28,673 bases of DNA from Leptospira vanthielii serovar Holland str. Waz Holland = ATCC 700522. Lineage in GTDB: Bacteria; Spirochaetota; Leptospiria; Leptospirales; Leptospiraceae. Location of the stretch: contig NZ_AOGY02000025.1 in the NCBI RefSeq assembly GCF_000332455.1, positions 1 through 28,673 of the forward strand, written 5' to 3'. Of this stretch, positions 16,715 through 27,100 are shown piece after piece (position 1 is the first letter of the stretch; each line of letters starts with the position of its first letter). The notes beneath the pieces were generated by a model that searched no databases, had not been told where the DNA came from, and saw nothing but the letters and a program-made list of their open reading frames with translations. Both the position numbers and the translations under genes were made by a program.

Positions 16715-18675
16715 ACACCCAGTTCCTTTCGATCTTTAAAATAATCTAGAGAATGTGGATTTGCCAGAGCGTTTTTATTTTTCACTTCTATACCAGCTAC
16801 TGTTTGTTTTACGGCAATTTCTACTTTTTTGCCATTGACAGTATAAGGAATTTCGGGAACAGAAAGAACCAAGGATGGAACGTGCCTTGGGGATGTTTCT
16901 ACTTTGATTCGTTCTTTGATTTTTTTTATCAAACTTTCTTCCAAAATAATTCCATCCGCCGGAACCACAAAAAGAATCACACGAACATCATCCTTATACT
17001 CTTGTCCAATGATGACACTATCTTTCACCTCTGGAATGGTAGAAACTACGGAATAAATATCAGCCGTACCAATCCGTACACCACCTGGATTTAAAGTGGC
17101 ATCGGAGCGACCATAAATCACCAAACCATTTTCAGGTGTGATGGATGCGAAGTCACCGTGGCACCAAATATTATCATAGGTTTCAAAGTACGCCGATTTG
17201 TATTTTCCACCAGAGTCATCATTCCAAAAGGAAAGTGGCATAGAAGGAAATGGTGTCGGACAAACCAATTCCCCTTTTTGGTTTTCCACTGATTTTCCCA
17301 TATCATCAAACACTTTTACATCCATCCCCAAACCCTTACACTGAATTTGACCTTCAAACACCGGTAAGTTGGGGTTACCTAAAGCAAAACATCCATTTAA
17401 ATCTGTTCCACCAGAGATGGAGGAAAGTTGTACATCTTTTTTTATATTTTCATATACATAACGAAACCCAGAGTTTGGCAAAGGAGAACCTGTTGAAAGA
17501 ATTACCTTTAGTGCGGGCAATGAATACTTAGACTGAACCGATATCTTTTCTTCTTCCAATACAGAAAGGTATTTTGCGCTAGTTCCAAAAACTTGAATGG
17601 ATTCCTTTTCGGCCATGGACCATAAAGTTTCCCAAGAGGGATGGAACGGATTTCCATCAAATTGGTAAAGTGTTGCACCCAAAGCCAAAGCAGATTGGGA
17701 CCAATTCCACATCATCCAACCACAAGTGGTATAATAAAAAAATCGATCCTCTTTGGATAAATCACAGTGTAACGATAGTTCTTTGGTGTGGTTCAGTAAA
17801 ACACCCCCTCCCTGAACAATACATTTCGGAAGGCCCGTGGTCCCCGAGGAAAACATAATGTATACTGGATCGGAAAAGGAAATAGAGGTATAAGTTAACT
17901 GATCAGAAGAATCTGGCGAACTGATTTCAGCATATTTGTATGGAAATTGGATCTTACCTAAGTCTTTGATTGGTCCAACAAAATCATATACCAAAGTTTG
18001 TTTAAACTCGGAATTTTTAGTCTTCGCCAATTGGATGGATACTTCTTCCAATTTATCTATGATGGAAATTCTTTTGCCTTTAAATAAATAGGATTCTACC
18101 GAAATCAATACTTTTGGATTGATCTGTTCAAATCGATCTAAAATTCCTCGAACACCAAAGTCAGGTGAGGCGCTCGACCATATAGCACCTAACGATGTAG
18201 TTGCCAACATTCCGATGGTAGAAATAGGTGCATTTGGTACAAGACCCACCACACGATCCCCTTTTTTGACTCCAAGGGAAAAAAGATGTTTTTGCAACTT
18301 CAATACTTCCTGTTTGAGTTCCGCATACGTTAACCTTTGTATTTGGCCATCTTCAGAATAAAACACTAAAGCCAAATCATTTGGATTCCCTACTTCTAAT
18401 AAATTCTCAGCAAAATTATACAAAGCACCTGGGAACCAAATCGACTTTGAAAAATGATTGTTTCGTTCTATCGTTTTTTCCGGTTCTTTGTGTAACTTGA
18501 AACCAGAATAAGACAACCATTCTTTCCAAAACAATTCGTGTTCATCTACTGAAAACTTATGTAAAGAAACATAATCAGAAAATGATTTTGCAAACCTTGT
18601 TTCCAAATGGCCTTGGAAACGGGAAAGGTTCGTATCTTTTGAATGAGGTGTCCAAAGTATATTTTGAGTCGCCAT
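16711..18675 (-). CDS. Acetoacetate-CoA ligase
   Basis: This 654-residue adenylate-forming enzyme activates acetoacetate (and possibly related short acids) to the CoA thioester with ATP, in ketone-body or polyhydroxybutyrate turnover. The A3 phosphate loop is IMFSSGTTGLPKCIVQGG near residues 272-289. The A7/A8 region is IYGRSDATLNPGGVRIGTADIY, and the catalytic lysine lies near the C-terminus in PYTVNGKKVE (about 611-620). The N-terminal ACS-type segment and the TCGWMMWNW motif match acetoacetyl-CoA synthetases more than acetyl-CoA synthetases. The Met at 18675 (MATQNILWTP) is preferred; an upstream in-frame ATG at 18783 would overlap the divergent acyltransferase gene and adds an atypical 36-residue extension. 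Gene symbol acsA or aacS would be used by different annotators. Confidence 0.9.
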   Translation of the reverse strand: MATQNILWTPHSKDTNLSRFQGHLETRFAKSFSDYVSLHKFSVDEHELFWKEWLSYSGFKLHKEPEKTIERNNHFSKSIWFPGALYNFAENLLEVGNPNDLALVFYSEDGQIQRLTYAELKQEVLKLQKHLFSLGVKKGDRVVGLVPNAPISTIGMLATTSLGAIWSSASPDFGVRGILDRFEQINPKVLISVESYLFKGKRISIIDKLEEVSIQLAKTKNSEFKQTLVYDFVGPIKDLGKIQFPYKYAEISSPDSSDQLTYTSISFSDPVYIMFSSGTTGLPKCIVQGGGVLLNHTKELSLHCDLSKEDRFFYYTTCGWMMWNWSQSALALGATLYQFDGNPFHPSWETLWSMAEKESIQVFGTSAKYLSVLEEEKISVQSKYSLPALKVILSTGSPLPNSGFRYVYENIKKDVQLSSISGGTDLNGCFALGNPNLPVFEGQIQCKGLGMDVKVFDDMGKSVENQKGELVCPTPFPSMPLSFWNDDSGGKYKSAYFETYDNIWCHGDFASITPENGLVIYGRSDATLNPGGVRIGTADIYSVVSTIPEVKDSVIIGQEYKDDVRVILFVVPADGIILEESLIKKIKERIKVETSPRHVPSLVLSVPEIPYTVNGKKVEIAVKQTVAGIEVKNKNALANPHSLDYFKDRKELGV

Positions 18676-18766
18676 GAAGACTGATCTTTCTGGATTTGAT
18701 TTTTGAGGCAAGTATGATTGTGTAAAATGACTGGTAGAAAAAAATATCGCAGAAATTCTAGGGAAA

Positions 18767-20137
18767 ATGCTGTTCAATTCCATTGACTATTTTCTTTTTT
18801 TTGTAGGTTGTTATACTATCTATTGGATGGCTCCAGGAAGGTTCAGAAAATACATCCTCATTTTCTTTTCCTTAGTATTTTATGGGTATTGGAGTCTTTC
18901 CTTTCTTACTCATTTTTTACTCTTTATTCTCATCACACATTTTTTTGTTTTAGGAATCCTAAAAACCAGAAAGAAAATCTTTTTAGTTTTAGGTGTGGTT
19001 ATTAACTTATTAAATCTTTGTTTCTTTAAATACATACTCACTTATCTACAATTCTTAAGTAAGGAAGGAGAAATCTCCATCCCCTTCATCCAATCTTTGA
19101 GCGAATTTGCACTTCCATTAGCAATAAGTTTCTATACTTTTCAAATGATTGCTTACCTTGTTGATGCTTGGCGTGGAAAGTTTAACGAATCACCTTTTTT
19201 AAACTTCCTACTCTTTATTTTATTTTTTCCACAACTCATTGCAGGTCCTATTATGCGTCATGACGATTTTTATGAACAAATCGATCATGCAAAACTCAAT
19301 TGGGATTTTGTCCATCGTGGAATTTTACATATACTTTCCGGTATTATCAAAAAAGTTCTAATTGCCGATCAAATTGCAAAATCTATCAATCCTGTTTTTG
19401 CAGACCCCGCTGGATATGATGGGCTAAGTATTTTTATTTCTACCATGGCTTTTTCCTTACAAGTGTATGGCGATTTTTCGGGATATACGGATCTTGCTCG
19501 AGGGTCGGCATTTTTACTCGGATACGAAATCCCCGAGAATTTTCGGTCCCCATTTTTGTCGGTTAGTTTTTCCGAGTTTTGGTCAAGATGGCATATCACA
19601 TTGTCAACCTGGATCAGAGACTATCTATATATTCCGTTAGGTGGAAATCGAGTATCAGAATCTAGATTTATGTTCAATACTGTAACGGTAATGGCGCTCG
19701 CTGGATTATGGCATGGAAACACCTACACATTTTTTATCTGGGGATTTTTACATGGAATTTTTCTTGCAATAGAACGATTTACTTTTGGTAAATTAAACCG
19801 AAAGGATATGAGCACCAAACAAAAGATAGTTGGATTTGTTTATGTGTTTATTGGATTCAATTTAGTTAGCCCATTTTTTCGTTTAGATTCTTTGCAAGGA
19901 ATTTACAATTTTTGGTCTGCTTCTACTTCGACTGCTAAAAATTTCATTTACAAACCGGACTTTTGGTTACTGATCTTTGTTTGTTACCTCTTTCAATTTG
20001 TTGAATATAAAAACTATTTTAAAGAAAAACTCCAACCATATACACATTGGTTAGTTCCCATATTTACTGTATTAGTTTTCTTTGCATTAGTCAAAATTGA
20101 GAACCCCGTGGAAACATTTATCTATTTCCAATTCTGA
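18767..20137 (+). CDS. MBOAT family O-acyltransferase (AlgI/PatA-like)
   Basis: The 456-residue integral membrane protein has about ten or more hydrophobic segments. The AlgI-type signature is complete: QLIAGPIMRHDDF, VYGDFSGYTDLARGSAFLLGY, FWSRWHITLSTWIRDYLYIPLGG (about 270-292), and the putative catalytic His316 in AGLWHGNTYTFF. Such proteins move an acyl group, usually acetyl, across the inner membrane for transfer to an exopolysaccharide, peptidoglycan or similar glycan. The DUF1574 gene starts 8 nt downstream, so they probably form one acylation unit. The gene is divergent from acetoacetate-CoA ligase over about 90 bp. AGGGAAA sits very close to the ATG. Confidence 0.93.
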   Translation: MLFNSIDYFLFFVGCYTIYWMAPGRFRKYILIFFSLVFYGYWSLSFLTHFLLFILITHFFVLGILKTRKKIFLVLGVVINLLNLCFFKYILTYLQFLSKEGEISIPFIQSLSEFALPLAISFYTFQMIAYLVDAWRGKFNESPFLNFLLFILFFPQLIAGPIMRHDDFYEQIDHAKLNWDFVHRGILHILSGIIKKVLIADQIAKSINPVFADPAGYDGLSIFISTMAFSLQVYGDFSGYTDLARGSAFLLGYEIPENFRSPFLSVSFSEFWSRWHITLSTWIRDYLYIPLGGNRVSESRFMFNTVTVMALAGLWHGNTYTFFIWGFLHGIFLAIERFTFGKLNRKDMSTKQKIVGFVYVFIGFNLVSPFFRLDSLQGIYNFWSASTSTAKNFIYKPDFWLLIFVCYLFQFVEYKNYFKEKLQPYTHWLVPIFTVLVFFALVKIENPVETFIYFQF

Positions 20138-20145
20138 GAGAACCC

Positions 20146-21234
20146 ATGAACCAAAAACGCATTTATTTATATCCATTTTTCATCATCTTAATTGTCTTTC
20201 TGGTTGATAAACTGGTTTGTATACCGGAATTAAGAGAAGCTGGTAGACGAGCTTATAAATCTGGACAAAACGTACTCATCGGATTGCCCAAGGTATGGGA
20301 GGAAGATAAAAAACTTCAATCAGAAAAGACTAAAGTTGTTGTTGTTACGGGAACCTCTCGTTCCGATATTTTTCACGAATGGGAAAAAATCCCCGTAAAC
20401 CAATCAACATATACAGGACCAATATATTTCGAAACTAGATCTTCCATCAAAGCATCCGAATATTTTTTGTTTTATTTAATGATTCAATCCATGACAAAGT
20501 CAGGTTTCAAACCCGATGTATTGTTTTTGGAATTTTCTGAGGAAATGTTAAATGAAAATAATGTGTTTTCTTATAAATCAAAATGGCAAGAGTTGATGTT
20601 ACATGAAGATGAGTTAATCGACATCTATCCTACTTTTAATTTTAAGTATCAGCGTGAAATATTATCAAAATTATTCTTTGTTTCTTATAACTACCATTTT
20701 AGCCCCACCCAAGGAGTTTCCAATTGGATCAAAGGCAAAACAGCTAACGATGATACCTACTTCATTGCCCTTGCTTCTTATTTAAACAAGAAGAGACCTT
20801 TTGATACCAAAAATATTGGAATCGAATTAGATAATTTTACACCCAAAGAATACAAAGATCGAATCATTGATTATAGCCAATCCCAACGTGAATTATTACT
20901 TACAAATTATACTTTTTCCGAAACAGAATATGGATTTCTAAAAAAAATCATCCAACATGCAGAGGAACATAATATCCCAACCGTTCTTTGGGAACCACAA
21001 GTCCATCCCTATTACAACCAATTGAGAAAATCGATCACAGGGGGAAATTTATTGGAAACTTTTGGTCGGCCTTTAGTGAATCCAAATTCAAAAAATATTC
21101 GTCTCATTTCCTTGAACAAAGGAAATACAAATTGTAAAACTTTTGTGGATAGCAGCCATGTTTCCCCCATTTGTGTTCCCGAAATTGCAGATAAGTTATT
21201 GCAAATCGCAAAGGAGATCCCAAACTTTAAGTAA
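20146..21234 (+). CDS. DUF1574-type SGNH-like protein, partner of the MBOAT acyltransferase
   Basis: The 362-residue protein has an N-terminal membrane anchor (about residues 7-23) and an extracytoplasmic domain. It has an SGNH-like layout: a nucleophile-type motif VVVTGTSRSD with Ser71 and a C-terminal DxxH pair, Asp335 and His338, in TFVDSSHVSPIC. This matches the DUF1574 family described from Leptospira, and it parallels AlgJ/AlgX/PatB, which take acyl groups from an AlgI-like MBOAT protein and place them on a glycan. Acetyltransferase or esterase activity is inferred from fold and neighbourhood. It follows the MBOAT gene by 8 nt and is followed 4 nt later by the Cys/His-rich gene. Confidence 0.82.
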   Translation: MNQKRIYLYPFFIILIVFLVDKLVCIPELREAGRRAYKSGQNVLIGLPKVWEEDKKLQSEKTKVVVVTGTSRSDIFHEWEKIPVNQSTYTGPIYFETRSSIKASEYFLFYLMIQSMTKSGFKPDVLFLEFSEEMLNENNVFSYKSKWQELMLHEDELIDIYPTFNFKYQREILSKLFFVSYNYHFSPTQGVSNWIKGKTANDDTYFIALASYLNKKRPFDTKNIGIELDNFTPKEYKDRIIDYSQSQRELLLTNYTFSETEYGFLKKIIQHAEEHNIPTVLWEPQVHPYYNQLRKSITGGNLLETFGRPLVNPNSKNIRLISLNKGNTNCKTFVDSSHVSPICVPEIADKLLQIAKEIPNFK

Positions 21235-21238
21235 GGTT

Positions 21239-21634
21239 ATGAAGTTAAATCTGAAAAAACTCAATTTCTGGAGACATTTTTTTCTATTTAGCTTTGTGTT
21301 CTTATTTTCCACTAATTTCATGTACCAACGCATCGTTGACAATGAAATCAACTGTGGACTCATTGGTTCTCCAGAAAGTGGATGCCCCTATGCTTTTTTA
21401 GATCACGCTTTAGGTGTAAATCCAGGCCACGATTTGCACGAAGAAGGAGAACATACGGACCACGTTTGTTTTTCTTGCCCTTGCAATTTGATTATGTCTT
21501 GTTCATGGGATTTATATCTCTCTCACGTACTCATCCAACTTCACAAAGTTTACGTTTATCAACCTGATCTTCTCATACCAAAACTTGTTACTTTAAATAG
21601 TTTTTTTCGACCTCCTAAATATAACCTCATTTAG
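21239..21634 (+). CDS. Cys/His-rich small membrane protein preceding the metal-efflux operon
   Basis: The protein has 131 residues. The ATG at 21239 is chosen because it starts the conserved-looking hydrophobic N-terminus (residues 13-28, anchor or signal) and lies 4 nt after the upstream stop; a longer frame would overlap the DUF1574 gene. The middle carries a dense metal-ligand cluster: His56, His64, His67, His72, His75, Cys77, Cys80, Cys82 and Cys88, in NPGHDLHEEGEHTDHVCFSC and the CNLIMSC that follows. Position and composition suggest a periplasmic metal-binding accessory protein for the CzcCBA pump downstream, similar in idea to small CopZ/CusF/DUF2946-like proteins, but no homology is claimed. 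Confidence 0.75.
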   Translation: MKLNLKKLNFWRHFFLFSFVFLFSTNFMYQRIVDNEINCGLIGSPESGCPYAFLDHALGVNPGHDLHEEGEHTDHVCFSCPCNLIMSCSWDLYLSHVLIQLHKVYVYQPDLLIPKLVTLNSFFRPPKYNLI

Positions 21635-21640
21635 TTGATT

Positions 21641-21655
21641 CGCAATTTCATTGCG
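21641..21655 (+). other. Short perfect hairpin before czcC
   Basis: CGCAAT-TTC-ATTGCG is a six-pair stem with a three-base loop, between the Cys/His-rich gene and the czcC ribosome site (GGGAGG at 21665-21670). No T-run follows. It could modulate translation or message stability, or be chance. Confidence 0.25.
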
Positions 21656-21674
21656 TGAACACTTGGGAGGTTCC

Positions 21675-23006
21675 ATGAATTTTTATCATTTCCCCAAACA
21701 ACTTACGATCGTATTGAGTTGTTTGGTTTATATCTACATTACCTTTGTCCCACTTCGGGCGGAATCAAATGATTCCTATGGATTCAATTGTCAAAAATAC
21801 AATTCCATAATGGAGCTCAGTCATTGCATTGTTAATAAACATCCTGACTTTCGCATCGAAGAAATCAAACTCAGAGAAATTTCCGGAAGAAAAAAAATTG
21901 CTTCTTACTATTTTCCATCAAATCCCATTTTCAATAGTTATGTGGCAACAAGAAAAGGCGATTCTTCTGGCCCTGCCTTCCTATCAGGACCCACAGGAGC
22001 AAATAACTTTCAGGTTATGGTCAACCAAGAAATTTTCACTAATGGGAAACGAGAAATTGCAGTTCAAATCGCAGATGAGGAATTTAAGGCGCAAGTATTT
22101 CGTCTAGAGTCTGTAAGGCGAATTTTAGAGTTTAATGTTATAAAAAAAATAACGAGGTATCATTATCTTCATTTGGAACAAGAAAATAGCCTCAATAGTT
22201 TAAATCTTGTTAAAGAACTAAAAAAAATATCAAAAGCAAGAGTGAACGAAGGCCTTTCCCCCGGTATTGATGAGTCGTTATCTGAATCAGAAGAAATTCG
22301 AATATTTAAGATTTGGAACCAAACACATAGACTCTCTGAAAATGCCAAATCGGAACTAGAGGTTTTACTTGGTGTCCCTTTTGAAATGGATACAATCCAA
22401 ATCCATCATTTAGTTTTACCAAAAGAATTACCAAAAGAGAAATTAGATTTAATCCAAATGGCAATGCAAATGCGCCCCGAACTTTCCTTATCTGAAAAGG
22501 AAATAGAGTTATCAATTTTACGCCAAAACGAAGTTAGACGTCAAAAAATCCCCAATGTAACTTTAGGGGCATTTGCACAAAACGACGGATTCAATGAGAG
22601 GGTGGTTGGCGGAATGTTAAGTTTCCCAATGACTGTATGGAGAGACTATGAAGGAGAAACTATCGTAGCTACTTCAAAAATTGACAGTTCCAAAGAACTG
22701 AAAGAGTCTGTTTCGAGAAATATCAAACAGGAAGTTCTATTTGCACTGACTAACTATTTAACTCTTTCTGAGGAAATTAAACTCTATGATATGCAAAAAA
22801 TGGATCGAGCCGAAACGGATTTGCAAAACCTACAAGAAGCAATCCGGTTTGGAAAAATAAAAATTATAGATGCAATCAACCAACAACGAATTCTTTTACA
22901 AACAAAACTAAACTACCTGAACACAAAATCGGAATTTGAATTATCTCAAATCGAACTGGTTCGTGTTCTCGGTCTACCTAGCGACTCATTAGGAGTCAAA
23001 CCATGA
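21675..23006 (+). CDS. czcC: TolC-family outer membrane factor of heavy-metal efflux (CzcC-like)
   Basis: The protein has 443 residues. The ATG at 21675 follows GGGAGG at ideal distance; an in-frame TTG at 21651 is rejected. A signal peptide precedes the mature start near residue 31 (VPLRAES). The protein is helical with TolC-family features: NPIFNSYVATRKG, the QVMVNQEIFTNGKREIAVQIA segment, and a repeat of the fold in the second half (PNVTLGAFAQNDGFNERVVGGMLSFP). It should form the outer-membrane channel of a tripartite pump with the two following genes. Its stop overlaps the czcB start (ATGA at 23003-23006). Confidence 0.88.
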   Translation: MNFYHFPKQLTIVLSCLVYIYITFVPLRAESNDSYGFNCQKYNSIMELSHCIVNKHPDFRIEEIKLREISGRKKIASYYFPSNPIFNSYVATRKGDSSGPAFLSGPTGANNFQVMVNQEIFTNGKREIAVQIADEEFKAQVFRLESVRRILEFNVIKKITRYHYLHLEQENSLNSLNLVKELKKISKARVNEGLSPGIDESLSESEEIRIFKIWNQTHRLSENAKSELEVLLGVPFEMDTIQIHHLVLPKELPKEKLDLIQMAMQMRPELSLSEKEIELSILRQNEVRRQKIPNVTLGAFAQNDGFNERVVGGMLSFPMTVWRDYEGETIVATSKIDSSKELKESVSRNIKQEVLFALTNYLTLSEEIKLYDMQKMDRAETDLQNLQEAIRFGKIKIIDAINQQRILLQTKLNYLNTKSEFELSQIELVRVLGLPSDSLGVKP

Positions 23007-24142
23007 AAAAACAAACAATACTACTTATTAGCTCCCTTCTTCTCATTGCCTTCTCTATCTTTTTCTGGAAATTTAGAGGAACAAACGTTAGTTTAGAAAA
23101 TCCAGAAGAACCCAAAGATATGGTTAAATTATTAGGAGAAAATAGAAAGAACCTCTCCTTAGAAACGGAAGTTGTCAGAACCGAACCCATCCAAACAAAA
23201 ATTGAACTGATTGGAGAAACAGAAGCGGTTCCCGATGCAATCATTGATGTACCAGCAAGGATCTCTGGACGTATTACATCAGTATTTTTTGTGGAAGGTG
23301 ATTCCATCAAAAAAGGGCAAAAATTAGCAACCATTGATTCCCCGGAACTTGCAAAACTCAGGTCTTCCTATTTAGTAGCAAAATCTAAATTCACTGCCGC
23401 AGAACAAAATTCAAATAGAATCAGTTCATTAGTAAAAATGAATTTGGCCGCCAAACAAGAGCTTATTGATGCAGAAGCAAACCTAAAAGTTTTCGAATCA
23501 GAAAAAATTTCGGCAGAGGAAAATTTACGAGCGAATGGACTCGCGATAGATAACTCTGCATCGGGAGTGTATACGGTGTTTGCTCCAAGGTCTGGTCTTG
23601 CATTGTCCAGAAATGCGATTCCAGGATCTATTGTTTTAGGAAACCAAATTCTAACAACGATTGCGGAACTTTCTCATCTCTGGTTTCAGGCAAAGATTTT
23701 TGAAAACGATTTGAAATACCTTTCGGAAGGAATTTCTGGCACTATTTTTTTGAATGCATACCCAGATTCAGAATTCGAAGGAGTTTTAGAACACATTGGT
23801 GAAAAAGTAGATCCTGAATCCAGAACAGTGCACGCAAGACTTGTTTTTAAAAATAAAAACCGTAAAGCAAAGATTGGTTTGTTTGGAAAAGCATCTTTAA
23901 GTGTCAACGGTAGAACAGGAATTCAAATTTCGGAAGCTGCCATTCAGTCTTACCAGAATCGAAAATTTGTATTTATAGAATTGTTAACAAACGAATTCAA
24001 ATGGATAGAAATCACAACCGGAAGTACTACCGATGGAAAAACCGAAGTACTTTCTGGAATTGTGGAAGGAGATCGAGTAGTTACCAAAGGAGCCTTTGAA
24101 CTCAAAGCCATTCTCTTCAAATCAACGTTTGGTGGAGAATAA
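23003..24142 (+). CDS. czcB: RND efflux periplasmic adaptor (CzcB-like, HlyD family)
   Basis: The 379-residue membrane fusion protein has an N-terminal signal anchor (MKKQTILLISSLLLIAFSIFF). A lipoyl/barrel-sandwich half (VPARISGRITSVFFVEGDSIKKGQ, about residues 83-106) is followed by a helical hairpin, the second lipoyl half (VFAPRSGLALSRNAIPGSIV) and beta-barrel domains. It links the inner-membrane pump to the outer-membrane channel. It is translationally coupled to czcC by an ATGA overlap and sits 2 nt before czcA. It has no N-terminal His-rich metal-binding extension of the kind seen in some CzcB and CusB proteins; the upstream Cys/His-rich protein could supply that role (inference). Confidence 0.9.
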   Translation: MKKQTILLISSLLLIAFSIFFWKFRGTNVSLENPEEPKDMVKLLGENRKNLSLETEVVRTEPIQTKIELIGETEAVPDAIIDVPARISGRITSVFFVEGDSIKKGQKLATIDSPELAKLRSSYLVAKSKFTAAEQNSNRISSLVKMNLAAKQELIDAEANLKVFESEKISAEENLRANGLAIDNSASGVYTVFAPRSGLALSRNAIPGSIVLGNQILTTIAELSHLWFQAKIFENDLKYLSEGISGTIFLNAYPDSEFEGVLEHIGEKVDPESRTVHARLVFKNKNRKAKIGLFGKASLSVNGRTGIQISEAAIQSYQNRKFVFIELLTNEFKWIEITTGSTTDGKTEVLSGIVEGDRVVTKGAFELKAILFKSTFGGE

Positions 24143-24144
24143 TC

Positions 24145-27100
24145 ATGGAATTTTTAACAAAAATTGTTCAGGTTTCTTTACAGAACCGATTGTTAGTCAT
24201 TATTTTAACAGTATTACTAGTGTTTGGTGGATTTTATTCACTCAACCATTTAAAAGTAGATGCTGTTCCTGATATTACCAATGTTCAAGTGCAAGTGATT
24301 ACAACATCGCCGGCTTTGTCAACTTTGGAAATAGAACAGTACATTACATTACCTGTGGAGAGAGCCATCACTGGAATTCCTAACTTAATTGAAGTACGAT
24401 CGGTTTCTCGTTATGGTTTTTCTCTAGTCACTGCGGTATTTGCCGATGGAACTGATCTATGGAAAAGTAGACAATTAGTCAGTGAAAAATTAACCGAAGC
24501 TTCGGAAAACATTCCTGCTATTTTTGGGAAACCAGTAATCGGTCCTATTACCACTGGACTCGGTGAAGTATTTCAGTTCACTTTAGAAAGTGAATTTCAT
24601 AACCAAATGGAACTCACCACTTATTTGAATTGGTATATAAACCCAACACTCAAAACAGTACCTGGAATTGTAGAAGTCAATAGTTTCGGTGGTAAAACAA
24701 AACAATACCAAGTTATTGTGGACTCATTCAAAGCGGCCTCGCTCGGTGTATCGCTTAACCAAATAGTAAATGCTGTACAATCCAATAATCTTTCGACAGG
24801 AAGTGGATACATCGAAAGGTCCGGAGAACAGTTGATTGTTGGAAGTGATGGATTACTAAAAACCATTTCTGATTTTGAAAAAATTCAAGTGGGAAAAATG
24901 GGTGACGGTTTCCCTATTTATTTAAGCAGCATAGCAAAAATCATCGAAGGACCAAGATTAAGAAAAGGTGCTGCAACTGCCACGGGAAAATCGGAAGTGG
25001 TGGGAGCCGTAACACTTATGTTACTCGGCGAAAACTCACTTGAAGTGACAACAGCCGTAAAAGAAAAAATCACGCAGATCGAAAAAACCCTACCTACTGG
25101 TATGAAGATTAAACCCTACTATGATCGTTCGATAATGGTAAAAAGTACGTTAAACACGATTGTATGGAATCTATCAGAAGGAGCCATTCTTGTAATCATT
25201 ATTTTATTCCTGATGATTGGTGATTTCCGGTCGGGACTCGTGATTGCATCAGTCATTCCCCTGGCTATGTTATTTGCTATTACTCTTATGTTTATGCGAG
25301 ACCTTCCCGCCAATCTTATGTCTATGGGGGCTATTGATTTTGGACTCATCGTCGATGGAGCAGTCATCCTCATTGAAAACTCACATAGGCGTTTAGGATT
25401 AAAACGAAAAGAATTAAAAAGGGATCTAACTGACAAAGAACAAAAAGAAACAATTTTAACTGCAACGATTGAAGTTCGTAAGGCCACCATCTATGGTGAG
25501 ATCATCATTGGAATTGTATACATACCCATCCTTACCTTAAGCGGAACCGAAGGTAAAATGTTTATCCCAATGGCGACAACCGTACTATTTGCGTTAATCG
25601 GTGCATTTTTCTTAACACTTACACTCATCCCTGTATTAGCATCTTATTTTTTGAAAGGAGGACATATTGCAGAAGGAGAAACAAAGTTTTTCCAGAAAAT
25701 CCATAACTGGTATACTCCTAAACTAGACTATTGCCTGAAGGAACCTAAAAAGGTAACCTATTCTACTATCGGCATCCTTGTTCTCTCGATCATTTTGTTC
25801 TTTCGATTAGGTGGAGAATTCCTTCCCAAATTAGATGAAGGGAATATGTTAATCGAAATTAGTCGGTATCCTTCCTCTACTTTAACCGAATCCTTACAAT
25901 CTTCTATGAAAATAGAAAAAGCCATTCTTAAAGAAATACCTGAAATCACAGAGGTGGTTTCAAGAACGGGATCTCCCGAATTGGCCATCGAACCTATGGG
26001 TGTAGAAAAAACGGATATGTATATGGATATGAAACCAAGGTCAGAATGGAACCTAACAAAACAAGAGATTGAGTCCAAGTTACAAGAGATTATTGAAAGA
26101 GTCGCTCCTCAAGTAGCCTATGGATTGTCACAACCAATTGAAATGCGAAACAATGAAATTATGGCTGGTATCCGAGCAGACGTAGGAATCAAAGTATTTG
26201 GTGACGATTTGATTCAGTTAAAATCAATTGCTGAAGAAATCTCCACAAAAATCAAACACATTCCCGGTGTAGTGGACCTACGTATCGAACAATTGTACGG
26301 ACTGGAATACCTTCGAATCAAACCTAACAGAGATAAGTTGGCAAGATACGACCAATCAATTTTAGATGTCAACCGCGTCACGGAATCCATCTCCTCAGGA
26401 GTTCCTGCGGGCATTGTTTATGAAGGTATGAAACGTTTCGAAATTGTCGTAAAAACGGATGTTGGTTCCAACCCTGAACAAATCAAAAATATACCTGTAA
26501 AGGTGGGAAAAAACACTTTTGCTCCCTTACACGAATTATCTGAAATCCAAATCGAAGATGGACCATTACAAATTTATCATCAAAACCAGAACAGATATGC
26601 ACTAGTTCAGTTTAATATACGAGGAAAGGACATGGTAAGTACAGTGGGTTTAGTGCAGAATGTTCTTCAAAAAGAAATCAAGTTTCCAGTGGGTTACCAT
26701 TATACAACTGGGGGTGAGTTTGAGAAATTTGAATCGGCGACAAAAACACTTTATGTTGTTGTTCCCATCACACTCGTTATCATTTTTTTGATACTCTACT
26801 TTGCATTTAACGAAGTTTCGGCGGCCATCATCATCTTCCTCAATGTTCCTTTTGCCATCACAGGAGGAATTTTTGCTCTCTATCTTAGGAGTTTGCCATT
26901 TAGTATTTCGGCTGGAGTGGGTTTTATTGCACTCTTTGGAATTGCCGTACTCAATGGACTTGTGCTGATCAGTTTCATTCGGAGTTTAGAGCAGTCGGGA
27001 AAAAGGAAAGAAGAGGCAGTAAAAGAAGCAGCGATCTCTAGACTTCGTCCCGTTCTCACAACGGCACTTTTGGCATCCATTGGATTTATACCAATGGCAA

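Noticed and set aside
18676..18783. Extended N-terminus for acetoacetate-CoA ligase
   Set aside because: It would overlap the divergent acyltransferase gene and adds residues without family resemblance; MATQNILWTP is the expected beginning.
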